From Gammaproteobacteria bacterium UBA3532 (GTDB taxonomy: Bacteria > Pseudomonadota > Gammaproteobacteria > Enterobacterales > UBA3532): a stretch of DNA of 13,344 nt. Numbering within the stretch: the stretch's first letter is position 1; each line of letters opens with the position of its first letter. Where the stretch lies: NCBI GenBank assembly GCA_002376965.1, contig DFOV01000067.1, positions 4,589 through 17,932 on the forward strand, in the 5' to 3' direction. A model generated the notes under the pieces. It was not told where the DNA came from. It saw only the letters and a list, made by a program, of their open reading frames with translations, and searched no databases. The translations under genes and the position numbers were made by a program. Of the stretch, positions 5,859-13,344 are shown in pieces.

Positions 5859-6275
5859 TTACCCCTCAATGATTTCGTAACTATGAGTAACCTCTGCGCT
5901 TTTGCCCAACATAATTGAAGCCGAGCAATACTTGGTTGATGAAAGCTCTACCGCACGCTTTACCTGAGCTTCTTTTAGGGCTTTGCCAGTGACAATGTAG
6001 TGAACATGTATTTTGGTAAATACGGCGGGAACCGCGTCTGCTCTTTCCCCGTCTACCTCTACAATGCAATCAGATATTTCCTGACGCCCCTTTTCCAACA
6101 TCATTTTAACATCAACGGCTGTACAACCGCCCAGCCCAAGAAGGAGCATCTCCATCGGCCTGAATCCAGTATCTCGTCCACCACGTTCTTTTCCACCGTC
6201 GATCACTACTCCGTGGCCAGTTCCTGCCTCGCCAACAAAGTTCATACCTTCAACCCATTTAATTCTCGCTTTCAT
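5859..6275 (-). CDS. yhfA: OsmC family protein, YhfA type
   Basis: This is a 138-residue cytoplasmic protein of the OsmC/Ohr superfamily. The two redox cysteines of the family are present: Cys51 in GLGGCTAVDV and Cys117 in STKYCSASIML. Family members such as OsmC and Ohr reduce hydroperoxides; the YhfA branch is poorly characterised, so a thiol-dependent role is inferred. The frame is open further upstream to 6308, but the ATG at 6275 has a clear GGGGAGG ribosome-binding site (complement of 6282-6288) and gives the normal N-terminus MKARIKWVEG. Its position divergent from the cAMP-receptor gene is the same as yhfA-crp in E. coli and the matching pair in Pseudomonas, which supports orthology. 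It heads an operon with the VOC gene. Confidence 0.9.
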   Translation of the reverse strand: MKARIKWVEGMNFVGEAGTGHGVVIDGGKERGGRDTGFRPMEMLLLGLGGCTAVDVKMMLEKGRQEISDCIVEVDGERADAVPAVFTKIHVHYIVTGKALKEAQVKRAVELSSTKYCSASIMLGKSAEVTHSYEIIEG

Positions 6276-6395
6276 ATATAACCTCCCCAAAAGAGAGAAA
6301 TGTAACATAGCAATTCATTAACAAGCTAACTTTATGACCGAGATTGTTCTATAGTATGCTAATAAAAGAAGAACTAGACCTTGGAGCAACACGGA
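6276..6395. promoter_or_regulatory. divergent promoter region between OsmC gene and crp/vfr
   Basis: These 120 nt must hold promoters for both divergent genes. A -10-like TATAGT at 6350-6355 points toward crp, but a matching -35 is poor. No clear TGTGA-N6-TCACA autoregulatory CRP site was found by eye. Confidence 0.4.
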
Positions 6396-7028
6396 ATGAG
6401 TCACCTACTGCCTCACCAAATCGATCCGATTATTGAACAGTTTATTAGCCATTGCCACCGCCGCAAGTATCCAGCTAAAAGCTCAATTATTTATCAAGGT
6501 GACAAATCTGATGTACTTTATTTCATAACAGAAGGATCAGTTTCGGTTTTGATCGAAGACGAAGATGGCCGCGAAATGGTATTGGCTTACCTGAATGCGG
6601 GAGATTTCTTTGGAGAACTAGGGCTGTTTGACGAAAGTAACCGGTCAGCCTGGGTACGAGCTCGCACTGCTTGCGAGATAGCCGAAATGAGTTATACCCG
6701 ATTTAGGCAGTTTGTCGCTGAAGCACCGGACATTTTATTCAAGCTTTCTGGTCAGATGGCTGTTCGTTTGAAAAACACCAGTCGAAAAGTTGGCGATCTA
6801 GCCTTTCTGGACGTTACGGGTCGTGTGGCGCGCACCCTACTCGATTTAAGCAAAGAACCCGACGCTATGACCCACCCAGACGGAATGCAAATAAAAATCA
6901 CTCGTCAAGAGCTGGGACGCATTGTGGGCTGCTCTCGAGAAATGGTTGGCCGCGTACTGAAGGAGCTGGAGGAAAAGGGACTGATTCAGGTTTCAGGCAA
7001 GACCATGGTCATCCATAACACACGATAA
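6396..7028 (+). CDS. vfr: cAMP receptor protein, Vfr/CRP
   Basis: This is a 210-residue global transcription regulator, the same length as E. coli CRP and very close in sequence to CRP and Pseudomonas Vfr. The N-terminal cyclic-nucleotide domain has GELGLF (Glu74) and RSAWVRA (Arg83, Ser84), plus Thr128 and Ser129 in the dimer helix, all cAMP contacts in CRP. The loop between Glu74 and Arg83 is one residue shorter than in E. coli. The C-terminal winged helix-turn-helix carries [20 protein letters not shown] with Arg181, Glu182 and Arg186, the DNA-contacting residues, so TGTGA-type target sites are expected. The frame opens at a TTG (6381), but the ATG at 6396 has a GGAG box at 6383-6386 and fits the family. 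The gene is divergent from the OsmC gene. Confidence 0.96.
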   Translation: MSHLLPHQIDPIIEQFISHCHRRKYPAKSSIIYQGDKSDVLYFITEGSVSVLIEDEDGREMVLAYLNAGDFFGELGLFDESNRSAWVRARTACEIAEMSYTRFRQFVAEAPDILFKLSGQMAVRLKNTSRKVGDLAFLDVTGRVARTLLDLSKEPDAMTHPDGMQIKITRQELGRIVGCSREMVGRVLKELEEKGLIQVSGKTMVIHNTR

Positions 7029-7327
7029 ATACGGGCTAAGGCTTGCAACAAAGTGCAAAATAATTTTATACTCAACGTTGCGCTCGCAGATTAGTCGCCT
7101 TGCTTTGGGTTTAAGTGTGCTAAGTGACTGATAGCAAAGGGCCTCGGAGCTAAATCGCCATCTAGCCAACCCGGTTTCTGCTTGTGTAACTGTCGTGTAA
7201 TTGACATATTTCTTAATCAAAGAAAGGATTTTTGCATGGAGCAGTCGCAATTTTCGAACAGAAGGGTTGCAAAAGTTGTCGACCGAGCTAGAGTATAGAT
7301 TGATTTTTTTACCACCAAGGAAATGAA
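7029..7327. other. intergenic region after crp, no supported gene
   Basis: About 300 nt lie between crp and the lipoprotein gene. A perfect -35-like TTGACA occurs at 7201-7206 but without a convincing -10 at the right distance. A ribosome-binding site AAGGA at 7317-7321 serves the downstream gene. No clear terminator for crp is visible; the T-run at 7304-7310 has no strong stem before it. Confidence 0.45.
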
Positions 7328-7993
7328 ATGATGTTACCAAGTAAACACATACAAAAAACCGCTCTTGCTGTTGCATTGTCTGTAAGCTTGTTCGCCTGTG
7401 GCGGCAGCGACAATGATGATGATGGTCCAGCAGTACAAACCACACAATCCGTTACTGTTGATGCAGCAGGCTTCGCAGATGGCGAGACTATCTCTGTAAA
7501 CGGCACTAGTGCAGTTATCGCTCCAGATACAAAAATCTTTGTTGCAGATGAAGATGGCAATGATGTTGAGATTGATGCAGCTACTATCGAAAGCGTTGCT
7601 GTCACTGTAGACGTCGCAACCAATAGCGCTTCAGGTACTTCAGACGAAGCTGGAATCCAAACAGCCATCAACGAAGCCATCGATGAAGCAGACGCTGATG
7701 CTTCGTTGACATACGACTCTGTTGTTAACGTTGTTGCTACTGTCACTGCAGGTGGTGTCCCTCAAACAGTCACTACACTTGAGCCACCAGTAACTGTAAC
7801 AGTTCCTTTTGAAACTCAAGCAGCGCTTAAGTTGAAAGCTGGTTGCGGATCTTATAAGGTTATCAATGCAGCCGGACAAGAAATGCCCTTTGAGACTGAA
7901 GCCGCAGCTCTTAAGTTTACTGCAAACAAAAGCGGTAAATTCAAAGTATTCGGTGTTAACTGTCCATCAGCTGGTGAAGGTGAGTCTAACTAA
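7328..7993 (+). CDS. acidic lipoprotein of unknown function
   Basis: The 221-residue protein has a lipoprotein signal peptide. Its lipobox is LFAC with the lipidated cysteine at 24, followed by GGSDNDDD; Gly at +2 predicts outer-membrane sorting by the usual rule. The mature part is acidic and rich in Ala, Val, Thr and Asp, with beta-strand-like stretches and a helical segment at about 108-124. Near the C-terminus a motif occurs twice: PFETQAALKLKAG...YKV at 160-178 and PFETEAAALKFTAN...FKV at 187-207. Two cysteines (173 and 212) could form a disulfide. I do not recognise the family; the tail pattern loosely recalls beta-sandwich anchor domains. AAGGA at 7317-7321 is the ribosome-binding site; either of two consecutive ATG codons (7328, 7331) could start it. 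It is convergent with the amylase gene. Confidence 0.75.
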   Translation: MMLPSKHIQKTALAVALSVSLFACGGSDNDDDGPAVQTTQSVTVDAAGFADGETISVNGTSAVIAPDTKIFVADEDGNDVEIDAATIESVAVTVDVATNSASGTSDEAGIQTAINEAIDEADADASLTYDSVVNVVATVTAGGVPQTVTTLEPPVTVTVPFETQAALKLKAGCGSYKVINAAGQEMPFETEAAALKFTANKSGKFKVFGVNCPSAGEGESN

Positions 7994-8029
7994 GCCAACT
8001 AAAGCTTGGTCATACCATCTGACAGTATG

Positions 8030-8059
8030 AAAAAGGCCTGCATATCGCAGGCCTTTTTT
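8030..8059 (+). terminator. strong rho-independent terminator of the lipoprotein gene
   Basis: This is a perfect 12-bp stem (8030-8041 with 8047-8058) with a 5-nt loop and six T residues at 8054-8059. It lies 37 nt after the stop codon. An A-run on the left side makes it potentially bidirectional. Confidence 0.92.
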
Positions 8060-8242
8060 ATTTGTAACTAACACTTCCTATTCCCCCCTTTATTTGTCTC
8101 CTCAGTAATTCACTGCTTGAGCTAGCGGTTAACCTACCCCCTTGGAAAAATCGATAACATTACTTGTCGAAAGCACCCCGGTTGCAGTCTGAATCAGCCC
8201 CTCCTGAGCACTTCCGGCAATCCACACCTCTATCCGCAAACG

Positions 8243-8283
8243 AAAAAAAGCCAACCGAGCAATGTTACGCGGTTGGCTTTTTT
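8243..8283 (-). terminator. terminator of the amylase gene, likely bidirectional
   Basis: An 8-bp stem (8250-8257 with 8270-8277) is extended by flanking A/T pairs and has a 12-nt loop. On the minus strand it is followed by seven T residues (complement of 8243-8249). It lies about 36 nt past the amylase stop codon. The T-run at 8278-8283 could also act on the plus strand. The 180 nt between this and the previous terminator hold no gene I can support. Confidence 0.85.
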
Positions 8284-8318
8284 CAAAGTTAGCCTATCGA
8301 CTAACAGCTACTTATGGA

Positions 8319-10145
8319 TTAAAAGCTATGAATACTCACAGGATTACCTTCGCTGCGACGGAAGACATTGATCTTGCCACACTCAGCAAAGTGATTGCCC
8401 GAAGCATACGGCGCATCTGGTTGGCTAACATCTGCTTCCCAACCTGGGCCGTTGCTTATATAGGTTTTCAGCTCAAACCAACCATTAGCAGTACGATTAC
8501 AGTCCATTTCGACATCCAGCATCCAGTAGTGTGCGCCCCACAAGTTGAGAGGTTCTTCACCAAAGCCGTCTGCGGCAACAGTGCGTGTTGCACCCCAATC
8601 GGATGGCCAGGTATCAACGGTCCAGTCAGCAGGCGTACCTTCTGCAGCGCTGCTTTGGCCAGACTCAACGCCATACCAATCCAAATATTGCTCATTGGCT
8701 TTCCAAGGCACCGTTGTTGCGTTGATCATATTATTATGGCGGATGGGAATAGCACACTCATAGTTTGAGGAAGTACAGTTTTTACCAAGATTGGCCGCCG
8801 CATAGTTATGATCTAAGCCGCCACGGATAAACATATCCTGGCCACTTTCGGTGGTTCCGTATACAAAGATCACCGTACGCTGCCAATCTTCTTCGCCGCA
8901 ACCTGAAGTACAGCCCGAATCTTTGCTCCATACCGCATAGCCATTACCACTGGCTTTGACTGTCCAACCAGCGCCTGGACTCCAAGCGCCAGAGCCGATT
9001 TTAACCGCTACTTTTCCATCGATAATCGCAGCGTACTTGTCTGACTCTGCAGCCTGAATATCGACACTCGATGTCGAGGTAATGCCTTCGGCTTTACGCA
9101 CATCGATAATTGCCTTCACTGCATCATAGAGTCCCCAGTCATATACGTGGGCCCAGTAAACCGTTGGAATACCAGGATGAGTTAAGATATAAGCATACCC
9201 TTGCATGACCTTATCACAAGGTACTGACCAATGATTTTGGCCATTACCACAGCTTTCACTTGGCCCAGTATCATGGTTATCAACAAAGGTAACCATTTTT
9301 TGTGGCCACCAGCCAATACCACCAGCAGGAGCGCCATTGTTCGCCAAACGCCAATATTCATTAAAGCTCAACGCCTGATTAAGAAGGCCTTTAGTGGTAA
9401 AGTCAAACGCACCACAGCTACCGTTGGTGCCACTGACAAAGTCCATTAACTTTTGACGATGAGAGTCGACGTCGTTGTAATTAAGATCCGTCCATACTTC
9501 ACCAACACAAAAATCGACATTGGTTCTATCGGCATATTCTCCAGCATAGCCAGGCGCATAGCCTTTGGAGTAATCAAAGCGAAGGCCGCTAAACCCGACC
9601 CCTTTCAGGGTATTATTGATCCAGTCAACGATATCATTACGTACCGTTTGATTGGTATGATCCAAATCTCGAGCGGCTCCATAAGGATCGCCGGAGTCCC
9701 AGGCACCTGTACCTTGCCCCCACTCGTCATCTGCTGTGACAGCCCACGAGCCCCAGGTCGGATTGGTAAAGTCTGCCCAGTTCGTCGAGCCAACACGGTG
9801 GTTAACCACGATATCGGCAATGGATTTAACGCCGTTGGCACTTAGCGCACCGATTGCAGCAGATAATTGCGCACCTGTACCGTATTTAGAGTTGAGATTA
9901 TTTAACTGTCGAGGTAAATACCCCTCATCCGAAGCAGCATCAGATGCCGGAGGGAACCATACATGGGTCGCTCCTAAATTGCTGACACTGGATGCATTGT
10001 TTTGAATGGTGTTATACCAATCTGAAGCATGGGAGTGCCAATGGAAACCTTGGAGGAGAACAGCAGAACTACTTTGGTCCTGTTCTGTAGCAGCAGTTGC
10101 TGCACCACTAATGGCGAGTGCTAAAGCACATACAGCATATTTCAT
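8319..10145 (-). CDS. secreted GH13 alpha-amylase with a C-terminal accessory module
   Basis: This is a 608-residue exported starch hydrolase. The signal peptide spans about 1-19 (AATA before TEQD). The (beta/alpha)8 catalytic domain covers about 25-350 and carries all four GH13 regions: DIVVNH at 111-116, GLRFDYSKG with nucleophile Asp191, CVGEVW with acid/base Glu216, and FVDNHD with Asp292. Layout and sequence recall the maltotetraose-forming amylase of Pseudomonas stutzeri (FCVGE, FVDNHDTG, AYILT-PG-P-VYW). A short beta domain follows to about 408. A Cys/Gly linker (CTSGCGEED) then joins a 180-residue module rich in Trp, Tyr and Cys (420-600), probably a carbohydrate-binding module; CBM69 of marine amylases is one possibility I cannot check. 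GAGGA lies about ten bases before the ATG. It is a single-gene unit. Confidence 0.93.
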   Translation of the reverse strand: MKYAVCALALAISGAATAATEQDQSSSAVLLQGFHWHSHASDWYNTIQNNASSVSNLGATHVWFPPASDAASDEGYLPRQLNNLNSKYGTGAQLSAAIGALSANGVKSIADIVVNHRVGSTNWADFTNPTWGSWAVTADDEWGQGTGAWDSGDPYGAARDLDHTNQTVRNDIVDWINNTLKGVGFSGLRFDYSKGYAPGYAGEYADRTNVDFCVGEVWTDLNYNDVDSHRQKLMDFVSGTNGSCGAFDFTTKGLLNQALSFNEYWRLANNGAPAGGIGWWPQKMVTFVDNHDTGPSESCGNGQNHWSVPCDKVMQGYAYILTHPGIPTVYWAHVYDWGLYDAVKAIIDVRKAEGITSTSSVDIQAAESDKYAAIIDGKVAVKIGSGAWSPGAGWTVKASGNGYAVWSKDSGCTSGCGEEDWQRTVIFVYGTTESGQDMFIRGGLDHNYAAANLGKNCTSSNYECAIPIRHNNMINATTVPWKANEQYLDWYGVESGQSSAAEGTPADWTVDTWPSDWGATRTVAADGFGEEPLNLWGAHYWMLDVEMDCNRTANGWFELKTYISNGPGWEADVSQPDAPYASGNHFAECGKINVFRRSEGNPVSIHSF

Positions 10146-10165
10146 ATTATTATATCCTCAGTATG

Positions 10166-10171
10166 ATTATA
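10166..10171 (-). promoter_or_regulatory. candidate -10 box of the amylase gene
   Basis: A perfect TATAAT on the minus strand is located 20 nt before the start codon, just upstream of the GAGGA ribosome-binding site. An A-run lies in the spacer and the -35 region is weak. A start site here would give a very short leader. No CRP or MalT box was evident upstream. Confidence 0.45.
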
Positions 10172-10412
10172 GTTTTTTTTGCGTTCTAACGACGACTGCA
10201 CACTGACGTTCTAACTAGCCACTTCATCTTACGGAAGTCTGCAAACGAACGGGAATGGAGAATTTAAATATGAAATATAATTGCGGCTTATACGAAACTA
10301 TCTATCTGTTTTATATAAGAAATATACTGGAGAAAAATGGCATACAATAGAAAAATCATCCATTTGTGCGATATAAGCAGTATTTCTGCTCCGCATCAAA
10401 TTAATCCTTTTT

Positions 10413-10462
10413 GATAACATTCACTTCAGGCATGACAATAAAGTATTGAAATGAATGTTATC
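10413..10462. repeat. inverted repeat just downstream of trpC
   Basis: The 15-nt arms at 10413-10427 and 10448-10462 are complementary at 14 positions and enclose a 20-nt AT-rich loop. The structure starts six bases after the trpC stop codon. On neither strand is it followed by a T-run (the minus strand continues with AAAAAGG), so it is not a standard intrinsic terminator. It may protect the 3' end of the trp mRNA or bind a protein. Confidence 0.6.
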
Positions 10463-10468
10463 GACCCG

Positions 10469-11266
10469 TTAGGCGAAAAGTTTTTTCAGCTCGTCACCAG
10501 GCTCTGGTGCACGCATAAAAGCCTCACCAACCAAAAATGTATAAACATTGTGAGCCAACATCAACTGCACATCGGACGCCGAGTGAATTCCACTTTCAGT
10601 CACTACAATTCGATCGTCGGGGATGTTGTTTAGTAAGCTAAGTGTCGTGTTAAGCGAAACACTGAAAGTTCTTAGGTTTCTATTATTGATACCAATGAGT
10701 CGTGCATCCAACTCCAAAGCTCGTTCCAACTCATGCCGGTCATGCACTTCGATAAGCACGTCCAGGTTTATGGACTTCGCTAACTCAAACAGCGATTGCA
10801 GTTTTGATTGTTCAAGGCAGGATGCAATTAACAATAGACAGTCGGCTCCCATCGCTCTCGTTTCCAACACTTGATAGGGGTCGATAATAAAATCTTTGCG
10901 AATGACGGGTAACGAAACGGCTGAACGAGCAGCGATCAAAAACTCATCAGCTCCTTGAAAAAAGGCCTCATCGGTTAGTACCGACATGCAGGTCGCGCCA
11001 GCGGCTTCATAGCTTTTGGCGATCTGCACCGGGTCAAAATTTTCACGAATAACGCCCTTTGATGGCGACGCTTTTTTTACTTCAGCGATGACGGCAGGCT
11101 TTTTAGCAGCAATACTATTTTCAATTGCCTTTATAAAACCTCGTGGCGGATCGGCAAAGAGCATGTTGGAACGAATAGCGGCTTCGTTGCACTTCTTACG
11201 TCGTGCAGCGACCTCTCCCTCTTTATGCTCGACAATTTTCTGTAAAATATCTGGTATATCACTCAT
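10469..11266 (-). CDS. trpC: indole-3-glycerol phosphate synthase
   Basis: The 265-residue cytoplasmic TIM-barrel enzyme closes CdRP to indole-3-glycerol phosphate in tryptophan synthesis. Catalytic residues known from the family are all present: Glu62 and Lys64 in [10 protein letters not shown], Lys124 in RKDF, Glu173 in IEVHD, Asn194 in GINNRNL and Glu224 in TESGI. The phosphate-site segment VGEAFMR lies near 246-252. It is a stand-alone TrpC; there is no fused TrpF (phosphoribosylanthranilate isomerase) domain as in E. coli. The start lies 34 nt after the trpD stop, with only a weak GTAGAG-like ribosome-binding site, which fits translation within a shared mRNA. It is the last gene of the visible trp cluster. 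Confidence 0.97.
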   Translation of the reverse strand: MSDIPDILQKIVEHKEGEVAARRKKCNEAAIRSNMLFADPPRGFIKAIENSIAAKKPAVIAEVKKASPSKGVIRENFDPVQIAKSYEAAGATCMSVLTDEAFFQGADEFLIAARSAVSLPVIRKDFIIDPYQVLETRAMGADCLLLIASCLEQSKLQSLFELAKSINLDVLIEVHDRHELERALELDARLIGINNRNLRTFSVSLNTTLSLLNNIPDDRIVVTESGIHSASDVQLMLAHNVYTFLVGEAFMRAPEPGDELKKLFA

Positions 11267-11300
11267 ATTATTACTCTACCGCTCGCTGAGCGCCTGCTTA

Positions 11301-12329
11301 TCAAATAGCTTTCAAACCGTGGCTAACGGCCGCCAAATCAGTCAATTTTTCATAGCCAGTCCCTAAACTTAGGACATCCCTTGCCATCTCAACCCCATCG
11401 TTGAGACTGTTGGTCAAATTTGCTGCATAAATCGCTGCCCCGGCATTCAGGGCGACAATATCTTGCGCTGGCCCTGAAACTTCACCTCGCAATATCCCTT
11501 TGAGCAATTCTGCGCTTTGTTCAACCGAATCAACCGCCAGCGTATCCAAACTTGCCCGCTGAATATCGAAAGACTCAGGCGATACGCTATAAGTCTGGAC
11601 ACTACCCTGTTTGACCTCAGCGACGTCGGTCGGACCACTGATACTGATCTCATCCAGCCCTCCGTCACCATGAACCACTAACACATGTTGACTGCCAAGA
11701 TTTTTTAGCACGTTAGCAACTGGCTCAACCCATGCCTTATCGTAAACACCCAGCACTTGATTTGGTGCGCCAGCCGGATTAGTCAACGGCCCAAGCAAAT
11801 TAAAAATAGTGCGAGTAGCCAACTCTTTTCGTGGGCCAATCGCGTGCTTCATTGCGCTGTGGTGCATTGGAGCAAACATAAAACCAATACCAACCTGTTC
11901 TACGCACTGCTTAACCTCTGCCGCGGAAAGGTCAACACGCACTCCTAGCTTTTCCAGTACATCGGCGCTGCCACTTTTGCTGGAAACTGAGCGGTTACCG
12001 TGCTTAGCTACTGTTCCACCAGCAGCAGCAACAACAAAAGCTGAAGCCGTTGAAATATTAAAGGTGTTAGCGCCGTCACCACCGGTGCCACAGGTGTCCA
12101 CCATATGTTCAGCAACTACATCAACTTTAGATGATAGCTGACGCATGACGCTGGCAGCAGCAGCGATCTCATCAACGGTTTCGCCTTTCATTCGCAGCCC
12201 AACAAGAAACCCGCCAATTTGCGCCGGTGTCACTTCACCTGACATTATCGCAGTCATAATGATCTGCATATCTTCAAACGAAATATCTTGCTTGTTAATT
12301 ACCCTAGCAATGGCTTGTTGTATATTCAT
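11301..12329 (-). CDS. trpD: anthranilate phosphoribosyltransferase
   Basis: The 342-residue enzyme transfers phosphoribose from PRPP to anthranilate, the second step of tryptophan synthesis. It has the diagnostic PRPP/metal loop CGTGGDG at 80-86, NIST at 91-94, and [15 protein letters not shown] at 109-123, in the order found in TrpD. The N-terminal helical domain and glycine-rich alpha/beta domain are complete and of normal length. It is separate from trpG, unlike the fused TrpGD of enteric bacteria. AAGGAT lies just upstream of the ATG. It starts 39 nt after the trpG stop and is followed 34 nt later by trpC in the same direction, so it is within one operon. Confidence 0.97.
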   Translation of the reverse strand: MNIQQAIARVINKQDISFEDMQIIMTAIMSGEVTPAQIGGFLVGLRMKGETVDEIAAAASVMRQLSSKVDVVAEHMVDTCGTGGDGANTFNISTASAFVVAAAGGTVAKHGNRSVSSKSGSADVLEKLGVRVDLSAAEVKQCVEQVGIGFMFAPMHHSAMKHAIGPRKELATRTIFNLLGPLTNPAGAPNQVLGVYDKAWVEPVANVLKNLGSQHVLVVHGDGGLDEISISGPTDVAEVKQGSVQTYSVSPESFDIQRASLDTLAVDSVEQSAELLKGILRGEVSGPAQDIVALNAGAAIYAANLTNSLNDGVEMARDVLSLGTGYEKLTDLAAVSHGLKAI

Positions 12330-12368
12330 GTCTCATCCTTTACTCATTCGCGCTTGTTTATCTGACGG

Positions 12369-12950
12369 CTACTTTTGTTCCAGGTAATTTTTCAACAGCA
12401 AGTGTCCATGATCAGTGAGGATTGATTCAGGGTGGAATTGCACTCCCTGCACTGGCAATTGGCGATGCCTCACTCCCATTATTTCGTCAACGTTCCCGTT
12501 TTTATCTTCCGTCCAAGCAGTGATTTCGAGTGCTTCAGGCAACGAGCATTGCTCAATAACCAAGGAATGATAGCGTGTTGCCGTAAACGGGTTATTCAGA
12601 CCAGAAAACACTCCAACATCACTATGACGTACTGCCGAGACCTTGCCATGCATAACCTCTTTAGCGCGAATAACCTTGCCACCAAACACCTGCCCAATAC
12701 TTTGATGCCCCAAACACACACCTAAAATCGGTACTTTGCCCGCGAAGTGCTGAATGGCCTGCATAGATATACCTGCTAAATCAGGGTTACACGGACCTGG
12801 AGAAATGACTAAATATTCAGGCTCTTTTTCTTCAATTTGCTCAATCGAAATTTGGTCATTACGATGGGTTTCTACATCAACACCCAGCTCACCGAAATAC
12901 TGAACGAGGTTGAAGGTAAAAGAGTCGTAATTATCTATCATTAACAGCAT
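12369..12950 (-). CDS. trpG: anthranilate synthase component II (glutamine amidotransferase)
   Basis: The 193-residue class I glutamine amidotransferase supplies ammonia to TrpE for anthranilate synthesis. The catalytic triad is visible: Cys79 in GVCLGHQ, His173 and Glu175 in QFHPES. The oxyanion segment SPGPCNP lies at 50-56. The frame extends seven codons further up to 12971, but the ATG at 12950 gives the standard start [12 protein letters not shown] and has a GAGGT box six to seven bases upstream, so it is preferred. It starts 21 nt after the trpE stop. The family also includes PabA of folate synthesis, and amphibolic TrpG/PabA proteins occur; the position between trpE and trpD points to tryptophan as the main role. 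Confidence 0.96.
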   Translation of the reverse strand: MLLMIDNYDSFTFNLVQYFGELGVDVETHRNDQISIEQIEEKEPEYLVISPGPCNPDLAGISMQAIQHFAGKVPILGVCLGHQSIGQVFGGKVIRAKEVMHGKVSAVRHSDVGVFSGLNNPFTATRYHSLVIEQCSLPEALEITAWTEDKNGNVDEIMGVRHRQLPVQGVQFHPESILTDHGHLLLKNYLEQK

Positions 12951-12971
12951 ATAAACACCTCGATGATTCAA

Positions 12972-13344
12972 CTAACGAACATGCAAACCACGTTCAGCCA
13001 TGGCCACTGCTCGAAAGACCGCTCGAGCTTTGTTCATTGTCTCCTTCCATTCCAATCGAGGCTGAGAGTCATACACCAAACCCGCTCCGGCCTGAATAGA
13101 TAAAACCTTATCTTTTACCACTGCAGTACGAATGGCAATTGCTGTATCCATATGTCCACTAAACGACCAGTATCCAACAGCTCCCGAATAGATACCCCGT
13201 TTAACCGGCTCAAGCTCATCAATAATTTCCATGGCGCGAACTTTTGGCGCACCAGAAACGGTTCCTGCCGGAAAAGTCGCTTTGAGAACATCCATTGCAG
13301 TCATATCAGGCAGTAACTTACCTTCAACATTTGAAACAATATGC
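12972..13344 (-). CDS. trpE: anthranilate synthase component I (3' part only)
   Basis: The frame runs off the right edge; about 123 C-terminal residues are present. It carries the chorismate-binding core: HIVSNVEG at the edge, then [47 protein letters not shown] and the [10 protein letters not shown] helix, all standard in TrpE. With TrpG it converts chorismate and glutamine to anthranilate. An ATG at 13304 is internal, not the start. The feedback-binding N-terminal region, the promoter and any leader or attenuator lie outside the window. The close spacing to trpG (21 nt) shows a trpEGDC cluster; in several pseudomonads trpE is separated from trpGDC by other genes. Confidence 0.95.
   Translation of the reverse strand, partial: HIVSNVEGKLLPDMTAMDVLKATFPAGTVSGAPKVRAMEIIDELEPVKRGIYSGAVGYWSFSGHMDTAIAIRTAVVKDKVLSIQAGAGLVYDSQPRLEWKETMNKARAVFRAVAMAERGLHVR

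Larger units (their letters stand above)
10146..10468. other. intergenic region between amylase and trpC
   Basis: These 323 nt separate the amylase start from the trpC stop. The left part holds the amylase promoter and the right end an inverted repeat (10413-10462). A 25-codon plus-strand frame at 10337-10414 has a GGAG four bases upstream, but nothing else supports it as a gene. Confidence 0.5.

Noticed and set aside
6993..7445. Minus-strand 150-codon frame across the crp-lipoprotein spacer
   Set aside because: It overlaps both neighbouring genes in antisense, has no ribosome-binding site and a non-protein-like composition in its His/Arg-rich start.
10146..10412. CRP or MalT control of the amylase gene
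   Set aside because: The presence of crp and a starch enzyme makes it tempting, but no convincing TGTGA-N6-TCACA or GGATGA-type box was found upstream of the amylase by eye.
10337..10414. 25-codon plus-strand frame with GGAG upstream
   Set aside because: Too short, spacing to the ATG is tight, no recognisable sequence features, and it ends inside the inverted repeat after trpC.

Overview
The window looks like chromosomal DNA of a free-living, probably marine, gammaproteobacterium with moderate GC content. The evidence is the core gene set: a Vfr/CRP-type cAMP regulator divergent from a YhfA-type OsmC protein, a trpE-trpG-trpD-trpC cluster, a UbiT-type ubiquinone accessory factor, a YrfG-type nucleotidase and a TorF/Gcw_chp putative porin. 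The order trpG-trpD-trpC ... vfr ... OsmC follows the arrangement I recall from Pseudomonas. A secreted GH13 alpha-amylase adds a polysaccharide-degrading flavour. No tRNA, rRNA, CRISPR array, transposase or integrase was seen.

Layout. 1-420: a possible end of an upstream gene, a 51-residue His-rich membrane mini-protein (63-218), and a 136-bp imperfect inverted repeat (226-361). 416-1087 (+): YrfG-like GMP/IMP nucleotidase. 1183-1935 (-): TorF-family outer-membrane protein with its own terminator. 2319-2804 (-): small lysozyme-like protein with a very good ribosome-binding site and a roughly 425-nt upstream spacer. 3230-3688 (+): ubiT, convergent with and overlapping a D-cysteine desulfhydrase-like gene (3665-4678, -). 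4750-5262 (-): four-helix membrane protein of unknown function. 5455-6275 (-): two-gene operon of an OsmC/YhfA protein and a VOC protein. 6396-7028 (+): crp/vfr, divergent from that operon. 7328-7993 (+): acidic lipoprotein. 8319-10145 (-): secreted two-module alpha-amylase, convergent with the lipoprotein gene and separated from it by two strong terminators. 10469-13344 (-): trpE (partial)-trpG-trpD-trpC, read right to left as one operon.

How the genes fit together. The trp block supplies the anthranilate synthase subunits, the phosphoribosyltransferase and indole-glycerol-phosphate synthase of tryptophan synthesis. The lipoprotein and amylase lie between trpC and crp and look like an accessory insertion into otherwise conserved synteny. 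UbiT belongs to the oxygen-independent ubiquinone route, and a degenerate FNR/Anr-like site sits at a plausible position upstream of it.

I did not find a clear new multi-gene system. The best candidates for something undescribed are the long inverted repeat at 226-361 (both arm differences keep G.U pairing in plus-strand RNA), the His-rich mini-protein beside it, the terminator hairpin directly in front of the desulfhydrase start codon, the amylase C-terminal module, and the duplicated C-terminal motif of the lipoprotein. All calls are by eye; no database search was run.
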